NCBI RefSeq assembly: GCF_029946005.1
Contig: NZ_JAQSDR010000002.1
Location: 1-64,000 of the forward strand
Direction of reading: 5' to 3'
Source of the DNA: Aquabacterium sp.
GTDB lineage: Bacteria > Pseudomonadota > Gammaproteobacteria > Burkholderiales > Burkholderiaceae_C
DNA length: 64,000 nt
Made by a program: the position numbers and the translations under genes. The notes under the pieces were generated by a model that made no database searches, was not told where the DNA came from, and saw only the letters and a list, made by a program, of their open reading frames with translations. Below are positions 1 to 11,522 of this stretch, one piece after another (within the stretch, counting starts at the first letter, position 1; each line of letters starts with the position of its first letter).

Positions 1-182
1 GCCAAAAACACGGCGGTAAACCGTCTGGCAAGGACGTCGGCGAGTTACCGCTTACACAGCAACATCGCTGATCGCGGGAGTGTCGCAGGCGCACACGATT
101 CGACGAACCGCCTGTTTCGGTGGGAATTGTCGCAAACGGTTAACGGTGCTCGAATAAACAACGTCATTTTTCCAGCCATGAA
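1..182. other. left-edge intergenic stretch
   Basis: No credible gene is visible on either strand. The 88-aa minus ORF crossing it starts inside groEL as a shadow and has no family signature. Short imperfect palindromes (CGG..CCG around base 12) could be part of a promoter for a gene to the left, but nothing decisive is seen. Confidence 0.5.
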
Positions 183-210
183 AAAAGGGCCGCATCGCTG
201 CGGCCCTTTT
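183..210 (-). terminator. rho-independent terminator of groESL
   Basis: A 12-bp perfect stem (AAAAGGGCCGCA with TGCGGCCCTTTT) has a 4-base loop. On the minus strand the stem is followed by a further run of T. It sits about 35 bp beyond the groEL stop codon, the right place and orientation to end the groES-groEL transcript. Confidence 0.9.
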
Positions 211-243
211 GATGACAAGAGCTTGAAAAGCTCAGGTCGGCAT

Positions 244-1947
<1,704 letters not shown>

Positions 1948-2238
1948 TTACTTCTCGACGACTGCGAACAGGTCGTCTTCCTTCATGACCAGCAGTTCTT
2001 CGCCATCGACCTTGACGGTCTGGCCGCTGTACTTGCCGAACAGAACGCGGTCACCGACCTTGACGTTCAGGGTGACGAAGTCGCCCTTGTCGTTGCGCTT
2101 GCCTGGGCCCACGGCCAGGACTTCGCCTTGGTCGGGCTTTTCAGCGGCGTTGTCAGGAATGATGATGCCGGAATTGGTCTTGGTTTCTTGTTCCAAGCGC
2201 TTGACGATCACGCGATCGTGCAAAGGACGAAGTTTCAT
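1948..2238 (-). CDS. groES: 10-kDa co-chaperonin GroES
   Basis: Heptameric lid of the GroEL chamber. The ORF track begins eight codons early (MSDQTGDT). I place the start at the ATG giving [14 protein letters not shown], the usual N-terminus, because AGGAG lies six to seven bases upstream; this gives 96 aa, the standard length. The mobile-loop region ([14 protein letters not shown]) and the C-terminal beta segments are intact. It is first in the groESL operon, downstream of a sigma70/sigma32-like promoter and CIRCE element. Confidence 0.97.
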   Translation of the reverse strand: MKLRPLHDRVIVKRLEQETKTNSGIIIPDNAAEKPDQGEVLAVGPGKRNDKGDFVTLNVKVGDRVLFGKYSGQTVKVDGEELLVMKEDDLFAVVEK

Positions 2239-2337
2239 CGTATCTCCTGTCTGATCAGACAACGGTTTTTGACATTGGGTTGCAACGTGAGTGAATGCTC
2301 ACATTACAGCAGCTCGAATGGGCAACCTTGCAGGTTG

Positions 2338-2364
2338 TTAGCACTCAAGCCTAACGAGTGCTAA
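2338..2364 (-). promoter_or_regulatory. CIRCE operator (HrcA site)
   Basis: A perfect match to the CIRCE consensus: TTAGCACTC, nine spacer bases, GAGTGCTAA. It lies immediately downstream of the groES -10 box, so bound HrcA would block transcription start. The hrcA gene is not in this window. Confidence 0.95.
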
Positions 2365-2368
2365 ACCT

Positions 2369-2396
2369 ATTATAGGGATGCTTGGCCAGGTTTCAA
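2369..2396 (-). promoter_or_regulatory. groESL promoter (sigma70, overlapping sigma32-like boxes)
   Basis: On the minus strand TTGAAA (2396-2391) is separated by 16 bases from TATAAT (2374-2369). The same -35 reads CTTGAAA, the heat-shock sigma32 consensus, and CCCTATAA resembles a sigma32 -10, so the promoter may serve both factors. Confidence 0.8.
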
Positions 2397-2467
2397 GGGG
2401 CAGCGCGCTGAGTTCATTGAAGTTCTTGGTCTACCCTCGCGCATCCACAAAACCTTGGAAGACTGAC

Positions 2468-3337
2468 ATGGCCGTTTCGCAATTGATGGGCAAATGGGTG
2501 CTGGTGACCGGCGCCGCCTCGGGCATCGGCCTGGAAACGGCCCGGGCCTTCGCACGCCAGCGCAGCAACCTGATCCTCACCGACATCAACGAAGCCGGGC
2601 TGGCGCCCATCCAGCGCGAAATTGAGGCCCTGGGCGTGCGCTGCCTGAGCCATGGCCTGGATGTCGCCGACGAATTTGCCGTGCGGCGCGTGGCCGACGC
2701 CGTGATCGCCAGCGTGGGCGCCCCCCACATCCTGGTGAACAACGCGGGCATCGGCTTCCTGGGGCCCCTGCTCAACACACCGACGGACGCCTGGCGAAAA
2801 GTGCTGGACGTTAACGTGATGGGCGTGGTGCACCTGTGCCAGGCGTTTCTGCCCGCCATGCTGGAAGCGGGCGATGCGCGCCAAGTGGTGAACGTGGCCT
2901 CGGCCATGGGCATTGGGTCGGCGCCCAACCTCAGCGCCTACTGCGCCTCCAAACACGCGGTCATGGGCTTGAGCGATGCACTGGCGATGGAGCTGGCGAA
3001 AACATCCGTCGGCATCACCATCGTGTGCCCTGGCGTGATCGACACGCCCATCGTGCGCAACCGCCGCGCCATCGCCGACGTGGTGCCTGATGCCCAGATG
3101 GACAAGATCGAAGCGCACTACAAGAAGACCGGTGCGCACCCCTCGGTCGTGGGCGAGCGCATTGTGCGGGCCGTGCTGCGTGGCGAAGACATCGTCTTTG
3201 TGGGCCCCACGGCCAAGGCCTTGTACAACGCCAAGCGCGTGTCCCGCAAACTGGCCAGCACAGCCACTTTGGCCGGGTGCAAGGCCAATGGCTATTGGTG
3301 GCCCTACCCTGCCAAGCGTTCGGCCGGCCAACGCTGA
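2468..3337 (+). CDS. SDR-family NAD(P)-dependent oxidoreductase
   Basis: Short-chain dehydrogenase with a Rossmann fold. TGAASGIG near the N-terminus binds the dinucleotide, NNAG stabilises the central sheet, and YCASK carries the catalytic Tyr and Lys with a Ser in the preceding VASAMG segment. I start at the ATG of MAVSQLMGKWVLVTG because GGAAGA precedes it by seven bases; the 30 residues added by the ORF track run into the groESL promoter. The 289-aa protein has a basic C-terminal tail beyond the core. It is transcribed divergently from groES. The substrate cannot be inferred; steroid, polyol or acyl substrates are all possible. Confidence 0.85.
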   Translation: MAVSQLMGKWVLVTGAASGIGLETARAFARQRSNLILTDINEAGLAPIQREIEALGVRCLSHGLDVADEFAVRRVADAVIASVGAPHILVNNAGIGFLGPLLNTPTDAWRKVLDVNVMGVVHLCQAFLPAMLEAGDARQVVNVASAMGIGSAPNLSAYCASKHAVMGLSDALAMELAKTSVGITIVCPGVIDTPIVRNRRAIADVVPDAQMDKIEAHYKKTGAHPSVVGERIVRAVLRGEDIVFVGPTAKALYNAKRVSRKLASTATLAGCKANGYWWPYPAKRSAGQR

Positions 3338-3598
3338 TCGCGCACCGACAGCGCCAGCACGCACCAGGCCATCCACACCAGGGCTTCCAGCACCCCGGCC
3401 AGGACGTCGGTGAAGAAATGCACCTCCAGGTACACGCGGCTCCACGACACCAGCCCGATGATGAGCAGGGCCCATGCCCCCAACACCCCGCGCCACAAGG
3501 GCCGGGGCACATGGGTCAACACCACCAATGGAAAACGCGTGTCCACTGGGGAAGCTGAAGGTGGTGTTCAGGTGCCCCTGCGTGGACACCCCACGCAC
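3304..3598 (-). pseudogene. decayed PAP2-family phosphatase (C-terminal remnant)
   Basis: Two minus-strand frames together resemble the C-terminal half of the intact PAP2 protein at 40936-41616. One frame carries TFSFPSGHA, the conserved phosphatase signature. The next frame continues FPLVVLTHVPRPLW and WSRVYLEVHFFTDVLAGVLEA, matching WSRVYLGVHFLTDVLAGVVEA of the intact copy. About eight codons are missing between them and the reading frame shifts. The N-terminal half is absent, the chemoreceptor gene ending just upstream. It overlaps the 3' end of the SDR gene by 34 bp. Confidence 0.75.
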
Positions 3599-3625
3599 AA
3601 GGCATCAACTGTCGGCTCGGGCCGC

Positions 3626-5164
3626 TCAGGCCGACACTTTGAACACCGACACGATCTGCGCCAGGTTCACCGCCTGGTGCTTGAGGCTTTCGGCCGCAGC
3701 GGCCGACTCCTCCACCAGTGCCGCGTTCTGCTGCGTGACCTGGTCCAACTGCGTGACGGCATGGCCAACCTGGCTGATGCCGGTCGATTGTTCGCGCGTG
3801 GCGTGCGAGATCTCGGCGATCAGGTCGGTCACGCGCTTGACCTGCTGAACGATCTCGCCCATGGTGTCGCCCGCCTCGGACACCAGGCGCGCGCCGGTGT
3901 CCACCTTGTCCACGCTGTCGTTGATCAAGCTCTTGATCTCTTTGGCAGCCTGGGCGCTGCGTTGCGCCAGGGTGCGCACCTCGGCGGCCACCACGGCAAA
4001 GCCACGGCCTTGCTCGCCAGCACGGGCAGCTTCGACCGCGGCGTTCAGGGCCAAGATGTTGGTTTGAAAGGCGATGCCGTCGATCACGCCGATGATGTCG
4101 GCAATCTTCTTGCTGGCCTGGGTGATGGTGTCCATGGTGGCCACCACCTGCCCCACCACCACGCCGCCGCGTTCGGCCGTGGCACAGGCGCTGGAGGCCA
4201 GTTGCGTGGCCTGCTGCGCGGTCTCCGAGTTGTGCTGAACGGTGGCGGTGAGCTGCTCCATCGAGGCGGCGGTCTGTTGCAGGTTGGAGGCTTGCTCTTC
4301 CGTGCGCTGAGACAGGTCAGCGTTGCCGGTGGCGATCTGCGACGTGCCGGTGGCGATCGACTCGCTGCTGTCGCTCACCTCGCTGACCAGGCGGCTCAAG
4401 CCGTCGTTCATGAGTTTGAGCGCGCTCAGCAACTGGCCGGTTTCATCGGTGGAGCGCACTTCGATGCGCGAGGTTAGGTCGCCGGAGGCCACGGTCTGCG
4501 CCACGATCACGGCCTGGCTGATGGGCCCCACGATGGACCGGATGATGTACCAGGCCAGGCCCGTGCCCGCCAGCAAGGCCAGCGAGGTCAAGGTGATGAT
4601 GGTCCAGATGGTGTGCTGGTAAGCGGTCTGGCTGGCCTCGTACTCGCCCTTGGCCACGTCAAGCTGCACCCCGATCAACTGGTCCAGCACGCCACCGATG
4701 GGGTCGATGGCTTCGTACATGCCTTTGGCGGTGAAGGCCTTCAAACCGTCCTGGTCCTTGGCCTGGATGAGTTTGAGGAGTTGGTGCCCACCGGCATCAG
4801 CCTGCTTCATCAGCGGCAAGGCCTTGGCCACCAGGTCTTTCTCGGCCTGCACGAGGTAGGTGGCGGTGTAGGCCGCCCACTGCTTGTCGATGTCGCCGAA
4901 AGCTGCCGTCAACTGCCTGGCACCCTCATCGCCATTCAGCGAACCATCGCGCACCTTGTGGGCCACGTCCACCATGCTCACGGCGTAGGCATCGGCCATG
5001 ACCTTGAGCTGCTGCAACGGGACCACGCGGTCCTGGTACACCGTGGCCAGCGAATCATTGCCCCGAGCAACCCAGCGCAGCGTCAGTGCCCCAGACAAGG
5101 CCAGGAAGGCCAGCAGCACCAGCACCAGCAGAGACAGGCGCGCCTTGATGTTGAGTCGGTTCAT
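3626..5164 (-). CDS. methyl-accepting chemotaxis protein
   Basis: Inner-membrane chemoreceptor signalling to CheA/CheW. Order of parts: a TM helix at about residues 10-30; a periplasmic four-helix-bundle (4HB_MCP type) sensor of roughly 160 residues; a second TM near 190-210; a HAMP linker ([13 protein letters not shown]); then the cytoplasmic signalling hairpin with the highly conserved [20 protein letters not shown] tip. The protein ends VFKVSA without a CheR-binding pentapeptide. The 512-aa length is typical. No che genes are nearby, so this is an orphan receptor with unknown ligand. Confidence 0.95.
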   Translation of the reverse strand: MNRLNIKARLSLLVLVLLAFLALSGALTLRWVARGNDSLATVYQDRVVPLQQLKVMADAYAVSMVDVAHKVRDGSLNGDEGARQLTAAFGDIDKQWAAYTATYLVQAEKDLVAKALPLMKQADAGGHQLLKLIQAKDQDGLKAFTAKGMYEAIDPIGGVLDQLIGVQLDVAKGEYEASQTAYQHTIWTIITLTSLALLAGTGLAWYIIRSIVGPISQAVIVAQTVASGDLTSRIEVRSTDETGQLLSALKLMNDGLSRLVSEVSDSSESIATGTSQIATGNADLSQRTEEQASNLQQTAASMEQLTATVQHNSETAQQATQLASSACATAERGGVVVGQVVATMDTITQASKKIADIIGVIDGIAFQTNILALNAAVEAARAGEQGRGFAVVAAEVRTLAQRSAQAAKEIKSLINDSVDKVDTGARLVSEAGDTMGEIVQQVKRVTDLIAEISHATREQSTGISQVGHAVTQLDQVTQQNAALVEESAAAAESLKHQAVNLAQIVSVFKVSA

Positions 5165-5351
5165 GGCCTGAGCCGCTTTCGGTTTGTGGATGAATGATGC
5201 GTGCCACTGTGGGTCACTGCGGCGACTGGATTAATCGGAAATAACCAGATAAAAATGCGCGTTTGCACCAATATGCGGCAACCTTGCGCGACCGGGCGGT
5301 TGGACGCCTTAATTTGGTGCATAAATCCACTAAAAGGACTATGCTGAAAGC

Positions 5352-6743
5352 ATGGCCCTCTCCGTCTTCGACCTCTTCAAGGTGGGCATCGGCCCTTCCA
5401 GCTCGCACACGGTGGGGCCAATGCGCGCGGCCCGCTTGTTCGCCTCGCGGTTGGCTGCGGACGGCCTGCTGCCAGGCACGGCCAGGTTGACGGCCGAGTT
5501 GTTTGGCTCGCTGGGCGCCACGGGCAAGGGGCATGGCTCGGACAAAGCCGTGCTCTTAGGGCTGTTGGGGCATGAACCCGACACGGTGGACGTGGACGCC
5601 ATCCCTGGCTGGCTGGCCGAGGTTCAACAAACCCAGGCTTTGCCCGTGTTGGGGCACCACTCGGTGATGTTCGATGCCAAGCAAGATCTGGTGTTCAACA
5701 AACGCCAGAGCCTGCCTTTTCACCCCAATGGCTTGCGCTTTTCCGCCTTCGATGCCGAAGGACAGTTGCTGTGCGCGCGCGAGTATTACTCGGTGGGTGG
5801 CGGCTTCGTGGTCAGCGAAGAGGTCGCGTCCGATGGCAGCCAGCACAAACGCATCGCGCCCGACAGCAGCGTGTTGCCCCACCCCTTTCACAGCGGTGCC
5901 GACCTGCTGCGCTTGACCCAGGAGTTGGGCTGCAGCATGGCCGAACTGATGCGACGCAATGAACGGCATTGGCGCAGTGATGCCGAAACCAGCGCAGGGC
6001 TCCTGCGCCTGTGGTCGGTGATGCAGGGCTGCGTGGAGCGGGGCTGCATCACCCCGGGGATCCTGCCCGGAGGCTTCAAGGTGGCGCGCCGCGCGCCGGC
6101 CTTGTTCGCCACCTTGTCAGCGCAAGCCCAAGCGCCCGTGACCGACCCCCTGGCGGTGATGGACTGGGTCAACCTGTACGCCCTGGCCGTGAACGAAGAG
6201 AACGCGGCGGGCGGACGGGTGGTGACCGCGCCCACCAACGGCGCCGCGGGCATCGTGCCCGCCGTGCTGCACTACTACCGGCGCTTCGTGCCAGCGGCCA
6301 GCGACGAGGGCGTGAAGGACTTCCTACTCACGGCAGCGGCCATTGGCATGCTCTACAAGGAAAACGCCTCCATCTCGGGCGCCGAAGTGGGCTGTCAGGG
6401 TGAAGTGGGCGTGGCTTGCTCGATGGCGGCTGCGGGCCTGTGCGCTGTGATGGGCGGCACCCCCGAACAGGTCGAGAACGCCGCCGAGATCGGCATGGAA
6501 CACCACTTGGGCCTGACCTGCGACCCCGTGGGCGGCCTGGTTCAGATCCCCTGCATTGAGCGCAATGCCATCGCTTCCGTCAAGGCCATTAACGCAGCAC
6601 GATTGGCACTCCACGGCAACGGCTCGCACCGGGTCAGCCTGGACAAGGTCATCAAGACCATGCGCGACACGGGCGCCGACATGATGAGCAAATACAAGGA
6701 GACCGCGCGGGGCGGTCTGGCGGTCAACATCGTCGAATGCTGA
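5352..6743 (+). CDS. sdaA: L-serine ammonia-lyase (L-serine dehydratase)
   Basis: Iron-sulfur enzyme deaminating L-serine to pyruvate and ammonia. The 463-aa single-chain form has the N-terminal beta domain ([21 protein letters not shown]) fused to the alpha catalytic domain with [12 protein letters not shown] and [18 protein letters not shown], whose cysteines are cluster ligands of the family. The start is the ATG giving MALSVFDL, the usual family start, although the ribosome site (GAAAG) is weak. A possible promoter, TTGGAC-16-TAAATC at 5300-5327, would give a very short leader. It converges on the glycan operon with only 10 bp between stop codons. Confidence 0.96.
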   Translation: MALSVFDLFKVGIGPSSSHTVGPMRAARLFASRLAADGLLPGTARLTAELFGSLGATGKGHGSDKAVLLGLLGHEPDTVDVDAIPGWLAEVQQTQALPVLGHHSVMFDAKQDLVFNKRQSLPFHPNGLRFSAFDAEGQLLCAREYYSVGGGFVVSEEVASDGSQHKRIAPDSSVLPHPFHSGADLLRLTQELGCSMAELMRRNERHWRSDAETSAGLLRLWSVMQGCVERGCITPGILPGGFKVARRAPALFATLSAQAQAPVTDPLAVMDWVNLYALAVNEENAAGGRVVTAPTNGAAGIVPAVLHYYRRFVPAASDEGVKDFLLTAAAIGMLYKENASISGAEVGCQGEVGVACSMAAAGLCAVMGGTPEQVENAAEIGMEHHLGLTCDPVGGLVQIPCIERNAIASVKAINAARLALHGNGSHRVSLDKVIKTMRDTGADMMSKYKETARGGLAVNIVEC

Positions 6744-6753
6744 CCCGGCTGGA

Positions 6754-7350
6754 TCAGCCTTTGACGATGGCGGCAAGCGTGCGAGCGATCAAACGAATGT
6801 CCGTCCACACCGAGGCCTGGTCCACATAGCGCACGGCCAGAGCCAGCTTGTGCGGCAGGATCTCGTGAATGTAGGCCTGCTCGGGGTCTGGCGACCGAGC
6901 CAGCACCCTGCTTTCATCGCGGTACTCGATAGAGGCGAGGTCGGTGATGCCGGGGCGCACGGACAGCACCTTGTCGCGCACCGTGGCGGGGTAGTGGGCC
7001 ACGTAGCGTGGCACTTCCGGGCGCGGCCCGACCAGGCTCATGCGACCCAGCCACACATCGATCAGTTGGGGCAATTCATCGAATTTGCTGCCGCGCAAGG
7101 CATGGCCGATGCGCGTGATGCGGCGATCAGTGCCCACGGTGATCTGCGGGCCCACGCTCTGTGGAGCGTGCCGCATGGTGCGGAACTTGTGGATGCGAAA
7201 CGGCTGGCCAAAGCGCCCCACGCGCTCTTGGCGGAAAAACACCGGTCCGGGCGAATCCAGCTTGATGGCCAGCGCCACCAACAGCAAGGCCGGGCTCAGC
7301 ACGAGCAGGCCCAGCGAGGCCAGCACCCAGTCGAACAGCCGCTTGCTCAC
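6754..7350 (-). CDS. bacterial sugar transferase (undecaprenyl-phosphate sugar-1-P transferase, PglC-like)
   Basis: Initiating enzyme that moves a sugar-1-phosphate from a UDP-sugar to undecaprenyl phosphate at the inner membrane. At 198 aa it is the short monotopic PglC/WecP-like form: one hydrophobic helix (residues about 6-28) and then the catalytic core with [20 protein letters not shown], the [21 protein letters not shown] block, and [10 protein letters not shown]. It is last in a minus-strand operon, overlapping the aminotransferase stop codon by four bases (ATGA), which suggests translational coupling. The nearby aminotransferase and acyltransferase suggest an acylated amino sugar as the first residue. 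Confidence 0.92.
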   Translation of the reverse strand: MSKRLFDWVLASLGLLVLSPALLLVALAIKLDSPGPVFFRQERVGRFGQPFRIHKFRTMRHAPQSVGPQITVGTDRRITRIGHALRGSKFDELPQLIDVWLGRMSLVGPRPEVPRYVAHYPATVRDKVLSVRPGITDLASIEYRDESRVLARSPDPEQAYIHEILPHKLALAVRYVDQASVWTDIRLIARTLAAIVKG

Positions 7351-8516
7351 AATGCCCCAAAGGCCTTGCGCACCGACGTGATCACGCGCTCGACATCGGC
7401 ATCCGTCATCTTGGTGTACAGCGGCAGGCTGACCATGCGCTCATAGGCGCGCTGGCTGTGCGGGAACTGCTCGGGCTGGAGCTTGTAGCGCTCGCGCCAG
7501 TAGGGGTGCAGGTGCAGCGGGATGTAGTGCACGCTCACACCGATGCCATCGGCGAACAGCGATTCGATCAGCTGATCGCGGTTGATCTTCGCCTCGTCCG
7601 ACAAGCGCACAACGTACAGGTGCCAGGCGTGCAGGTCGCCCTCGTTCACGGGGCGTGGGGGCGCGATGATCGGCAGGTCGGCGAAGGCCTCGTCGTAGCG
7701 CTGGGCGATCTGCTCGCGGCGCACCTGAAAGCCCCGCACGCGCTTCAACTGGTGCAGGCCCATTGCGGCGGCGATGTCGGTCAGGTTGTACTTGAAGCCC
7801 GGCGCCACGATCTCGTAGTACCAGCTGGGCACCTTGGCTGTGAAGCGGTCAAAGGCATCGCGGCTGATGCCATGCAGGCGCATGACCTTGCAGCGGGCGG
7901 CAATGGCCTCATCACGTGTGACCAGCATGCCGCCTTCACCCGTGGTGATGGTTTTGTTGGCGTAGAAGCTGAACACGGTCACGTCGCTTTGCAAGGTGCC
8001 GATGGTCTGCTGCTTGAAGGTGGTGGGCAGCGCGTGCGCGGCGTCTTCGACCACCTTCAGGCCGTGCTTGCGCGCGATCGCCATCACCGCGTCCATGTCC
8101 ACCGACAAACCCGCGTAGTGCACCGGCATGATGGCCCTGGTCTTGGGCGTGATGGCCGCTTCAATCGCCTTGGGGTCGATGTTGAGCGTGGCCGGGTCGA
8201 TGTCGACCAGGACCACGTCGGCGCCCATGTAGCGCACCACTTCGGCGGTAGCGGTGAAGGTGTGCGTGGTGGTGATGACTTCGTCGCCAGGGCCGATGCC
8301 CAGGGCTTCCAGCGCCAGGTGCAGGCCGGCCGTGGCCGAGTTCACCGCGATGGCCTGCAAGGAGTCATCGCCCAGGAACTGGACGAAGTCTTGCTCGAAA
8401 CGGCGGGCCTTGGGGCCGGTGGTGACCCAGCCGGAACGCAGGGTGTCGACCACTTCGGCGATCTCTTCTTCACCGATCTCGGGCAGGGCAAAAGGCAGGA
8501 AGTCAGCTTGGCTCAT
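7347..8516 (-). CDS. DegT/DnrJ/EryC1/StrS-family sugar aminotransferase
   Basis: PLP-dependent enzyme installing an amino group on a nucleotide keto-sugar. The 389-aa protein shows the family start [25 protein letters not shown], the PLP-binding region [11 protein letters not shown], and the internal-aldimine lysine in [14 protein letters not shown]. PglE/ArnB-type enzymes are the closest functional analogues. It sits between a glycosyltransferase and the PglC-like transferase. No 4,6-dehydratase for making the keto-sugar is in the window, so that step must be encoded elsewhere. Confidence 0.95.
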   Translation of the reverse strand: MSQADFLPFALPEIGEEEIAEVVDTLRSGWVTTGPKARRFEQDFVQFLGDDSLQAIAVNSATAGLHLALEALGIGPGDEVITTTHTFTATAEVVRYMGADVVLVDIDPATLNIDPKAIEAAITPKTRAIMPVHYAGLSVDMDAVMAIARKHGLKVVEDAAHALPTTFKQQTIGTLQSDVTVFSFYANKTITTGEGGMLVTRDEAIAARCKVMRLHGISRDAFDRFTAKVPSWYYEIVAPGFKYNLTDIAAAMGLHQLKRVRGFQVRREQIAQRYDEAFADLPIIAPPRPVNEGDLHAWHLYVVRLSDEAKINRDQLIESLFADGIGVSVHYIPLHLHPYWRERYKLQPEQFPHSQRAYERMVSLPLYTKMTDADVERVITSVRKAFGAL

Positions 8517-8545
8517 GGGGTGTCCAATTCAAACAGTTCATTCAT

Positions 8546-9646
8546 TCAGCGGGTGAGGCGGCCAAAGGCAGGGTCGGGTCGGCCGCGCACCAGCGCGTCG
8601 AACCAGCCCCGGATGGAGCCCAGGCCGTAGCCAAAATGATAGGCGGCGATCACGCGTGGCAAATGAGGCAACAGGTCCATGCCCTGCTGGCGGGCGATCA
8701 GCAGGCAGACGGCAGCAACGGCGCCCGCGTAAAGCAAGACCTGCGCAGCACACAGCGCCAGCACCCACCAGGCGGCACAGGCCACGGCTTGCAAAGGCAG
8801 GGTGTCCAACTCGATGCCCCAACCGGCCCACAGGCTCAGCGCCAGGAGCAACACCAACAACACGCCCATGCTGGCCACGAACAGACCTGGGATCAGGTGA
8901 CGCAGCGCCGCAGCCTGGCCGTGCTTCTTCATCACGAAGGGCTTCCAGTAGCCATATTGGCGGTACTGGCGGAAGACATCGCCCGTGCTGGCACGCGGAA
9001 AGTAGGTCGAGCGGATGCGGGGCGATTGCCAGATGCGCCCGCCGCCCTGGCGGATGCGCAGGTTGTGCTCGTCGTCCTGGTTGCGCACCAGGGTCTCGTC
9101 AAAGCCGCCAAAGCGCTCGAAGGTCTGGCGCGGCCAGGCGCCGAGGTAGACGGTGTCGACCTCGCCTTCGTAGGCCAGATCCCGCGACAAGGCGCCGCCC
9201 GCCACCCAGCGCGACTGGAACGCGGCCGCGACCGCACGCTGCTCGGTGCCTTTGACCCCGACCGCACCTTCGGCCCGCCAGGGACCGCCCACGTTGTCGG
9301 CGCCGGTGGCCTGCCAGGTGGCCAGGCATTGCGCGATGTAGTCGGGCGCGTAGACAGTGTGCACATCCAGGCGCACGATGAACTCGCCGCGCGCACGCTC
9401 GATGCAGCGGTTCAAGCCACAAGACACGATGCGGCCGGGGTTGTCCAGCATGACGAAGCGCGGGTCGCTCAGGCACCAGGCGGCCAGGCGCTCGCGCGTG
9501 CCGTCTTCGCTTTGGCCATCGGCCACCAGCACTTCCAAGGCCCAGCCTTCGGGCAAGGTCTGTGCAGCCACGCTGCGGCAGAACGCTTCGATGTGGTCGC
9601 GTTCATGGCGACACGGCACGATCACCGAGACGACGCGCATCGTCAT
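8546..9646 (-). CDS. family 2 glycosyltransferase (ExoA-like)
   Basis: GT-A fold glycosyltransferase of glycan assembly. SVIVPCRHERDHIEAF opens the nucleotide-binding fold, DGQSEDGT follows, the metal-binding DxD-like RLDVHT is near residue 100, and the later RNQDDEHNLRIRQGG resembles the ED-type acceptor motif. The C-terminal 80-100 residues form two to three membrane helices as in succinoglycan ExoA. I start at the ATG of MTMRVVSVIVP (366 aa): the 41 extra N-terminal residues of the ORF track read back into the upstream glycosyltransferase gene, and this ATG lies four bases after that gene's stop. Confidence 0.9.
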   Translation of the reverse strand: MTMRVVSVIVPCRHERDHIEAFCRSVAAQTLPEGWALEVLVADGQSEDGTRERLAAWCLSDPRFVMLDNPGRIVSCGLNRCIERARGEFIVRLDVHTVYAPDYIAQCLATWQATGADNVGGPWRAEGAVGVKGTEQRAVAAAFQSRWVAGGALSRDLAYEGEVDTVYLGAWPRQTFERFGGFDETLVRNQDDEHNLRIRQGGGRIWQSPRIRSTYFPRASTGDVFRQYRQYGYWKPFVMKKHGQAAALRHLIPGLFVASMGVLLVLLLALSLWAGWGIELDTLPLQAVACAAWWVLALCAAQVLLYAGAVAAVCLLIARQQGMDLLPHLPRVIAAYHFGYGLGSIRGWFDALVRGRPDPAFGRLTR

Positions 9647-9650
9647 GGCC

Positions 9651-10784
9651 TCAAGACACCTTGTCGGCGACCGCGTTGCGCTTGACGCCTTTGGCCACCG
9701 GCGCCAGCAGCTTTTCATACAGGCGCCACATCGCATCCATCTGGCCGCGCCGCGAGGCTTGGCGCTCAATCAGGTCACGGTTGTGGGCACCCATCTGGGC
9801 CAGGCGTTCGGGGTGGTCATAGGCCGTCAGCAGGGCTTGCGCCACGGCATCGACGTCGCGCACCGGCACGATCCAGCCGCCCCGCTCGGTGACCCATTGG
9901 CGGTTGGCCGGCAGGTCGGTCGCGATGATGGGCAGGCCACAGGCCATGGACTCCAGCACCGACACCGAGGTGGCATCGCTGGTGGGCACCGAGACCGACA
10001 CGCGGCAGCGCTGGATGGCCTGCACCATGGCCTGGTCGCCCACGCGGCCGTGAAAACGCACTTGCTGCAACAGGCGCAAGGCGGCCACGCGCTCTTGCAA
10101 GCCAGCCTCCATCGGGCCACCGCCCAGCAAATGCAGCAGTGCGTGCGAATGCGGGCGCAAGGTCAAGAAGCGCGCAAAGGCCTCGATGACCAGGTCGATG
10201 TTGTAGTTGCGCTCCCACGATCGCAGGCTGACCACTTCGAAGTCGGACGCGGGCGTGGCGGGCGTGAACTTGTCGGTGTCGGCGCCCCACAAGATCTGGT
10301 GCACGGGCGCGGCCGGGTGGTAGCGGGCAATCTCTTCGACCATGTCCATGGAATCGGCCGTGATCAGGTCGGCGCGGCGCAATGACCAGCCCACCACCCA
10401 GCGCATCAGGCGGCTTCGCTTGGGCGTGACCAGGATGTCCGATCCCCAGGCCGTGAGCACCTTGGGGCAGCTCAGGCCGCACGCTGCCGCCCACATGCCG
10501 TAGGACGTGACGTAGTGGCCATGAACCAGGTCGGGCTGGAAGCTCTTGCCCAGCTCGCGCACCACGCGGCGCACTTCGGGCAAGGCCTTGAACCACGAGG
10601 CCTTGTCGGCCCCGGGGCGGATGGCGATGACCTGGCGCGCGCCGGGCACCTCGCCAGGCTGGCGCGTGATGACCACGGCCTCGGCGCCGCGCTCGACCGC
10701 AGACGCGACCCAGCGGCGGGTGTGCACACTGGACGCGTCGGCGAAGAAAAGGATGCGCAATGGCGTTTGCCGGGTTGGGCTCAT
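9651..10784 (-). CDS. family 4 glycosyltransferase
   Basis: GT-B fold, retaining glycosyltransferase adding a sugar to the growing lipid-linked glycan on the cytoplasmic face. The N-terminal domain begins RILFFADASSVHTRRWV, with DLVHGHYVTSYG in the acceptor side. The C-terminal donor domain has LRSWERNYNIDLVIEAF and the glutamate-containing VSVLESMACGLPIIAT signature. It is 377 aa, normal length. Its ATG overlaps the stop of the upstream acyltransferase (10781-10784) and its stop is four bases from the next start, so the three genes are tightly coupled. Confidence 0.93.
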   Translation of the reverse strand: MSPTRQTPLRILFFADASSVHTRRWVASAVERGAEAVVITRQPGEVPGARQVIAIRPGADKASWFKALPEVRRVVRELGKSFQPDLVHGHYVTSYGMWAAACGLSCPKVLTAWGSDILVTPKRSRLMRWVVGWSLRRADLITADSMDMVEEIARYHPAAPVHQILWGADTDKFTPATPASDFEVVSLRSWERNYNIDLVIEAFARFLTLRPHSHALLHLLGGGPMEAGLQERVAALRLLQQVRFHGRVGDQAMVQAIQRCRVSVSVPTSDATSVSVLESMACGLPIIATDLPANRQWVTERGGWIVPVRDVDAVAQALLTAYDHPERLAQMGAHNRDLIERQASRRGQMDAMWRLYEKLLAPVAKGVKRNAVADKVS

Positions 10785-11413
10785 GGGCGGTCACCGCCCA
10801 GCGCGCGGCGCAGATTGTCCTGCCCGGCCCACTGGGCGTAGATGGGCTGCAGCTCAGGGTGCCTTTGCAGCAGCGCGCCGTCCAGCTTGCGGCTGTCGCC
10901 AATCACCTCGGCGGGCCGCCCCGGCGCGCCTGCGCCCACGATGGCAAAGTCTGGCACCTCGCCCGACACAAAGCAGTAGGCCTGCACGATCACACCCTTG
11001 CCGATGCGCGCGCCCGGCGCGATGACGCTGTGCGGGCCGATGAAGCTGTAGGCCCCGATGCGCGTGGGCCTGCGCACATAACCGGCCGGATTGGGGTTGT
11101 TCACATACCGCCGCCCCATGATCCGCACCGATTTGTGGCTGGAGTGGCTGAGGACGGACACGTAGTTGGTGACCTGGCAGCCTTCTTCGATCACCAGGCC
11201 GTTGGAGCCGTCGATGCGGTTGAAGTGGCCGATGAAGACATGGTCGCCCAGCACCAGGCCTTTGGCTTCTTCCAAGACCGCATGGGTGCTGATGCGGGTA
11301 TGGGGGCAATACACGCCATTGGCGTTGCGCCAGCCGTAGACGATGCGCGGGCCGGTGAAGGCCGAAAGCCACCGCGCGGTGAAGCGCTTGAGGTGCTGGA
11401 ACAAAGGCATCAT
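10781..11413 (-). CDS. left-handed beta-helix acyltransferase (hexapeptide repeat)
   Basis: Predicted O- or N-acetyltransferase acting on a sugar. Residues about 55-170 show hexapeptide-type turns (VLGDHVFIGHFNRIDG, LVIEEGCQVTNYVSV, RIGAYSFIGPHSVIAPGARIGKGVIVQ). An insertion carrying HSSHKSVRIMGRRYV probably holds the catalytic His. The segment FAIVGAGAPGRPAEVIG is the usual end of the helix. It is first of five coupled glycan genes, with a 109-bp gap from the flippase gene upstream. PglD-like acetylation of the amino sugar made by the DegT enzyme is an inference; decoration of the glycan is equally possible. Confidence 0.85.
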   Translation of the reverse strand: MMPLFQHLKRFTARWLSAFTGPRIVYGWRNANGVYCPHTRISTHAVLEEAKGLVLGDHVFIGHFNRIDGSNGLVIEEGCQVTNYVSVLSHSSHKSVRIMGRRYVNNPNPAGYVRRPTRIGAYSFIGPHSVIAPGARIGKGVIVQAYCFVSGEVPDFAIVGAGAPGRPAEVIGDSRKLDGALLQRHPELQPIYAQWAGQDNLRRALGGDRP

Positions 11414-11522
11414 GTAGAAAAGGCGGCGGGCGAGTGCGGGTGGGCGGTATAGCCCGGTATTGTCGCCGCTTCTCGTCTGGCAGGAGACCCTTGAGTGCGG
11501 GGCTCCAGTCCGCCCAGTCGGC

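Noticed and set aside
5300-5327. Promoter TTGGAC-16-TAAATC before sdaA
   Set aside because: The boxes are mediocre and the leader would be under 20 bases; noted in the sdaA entry but not listed separately.
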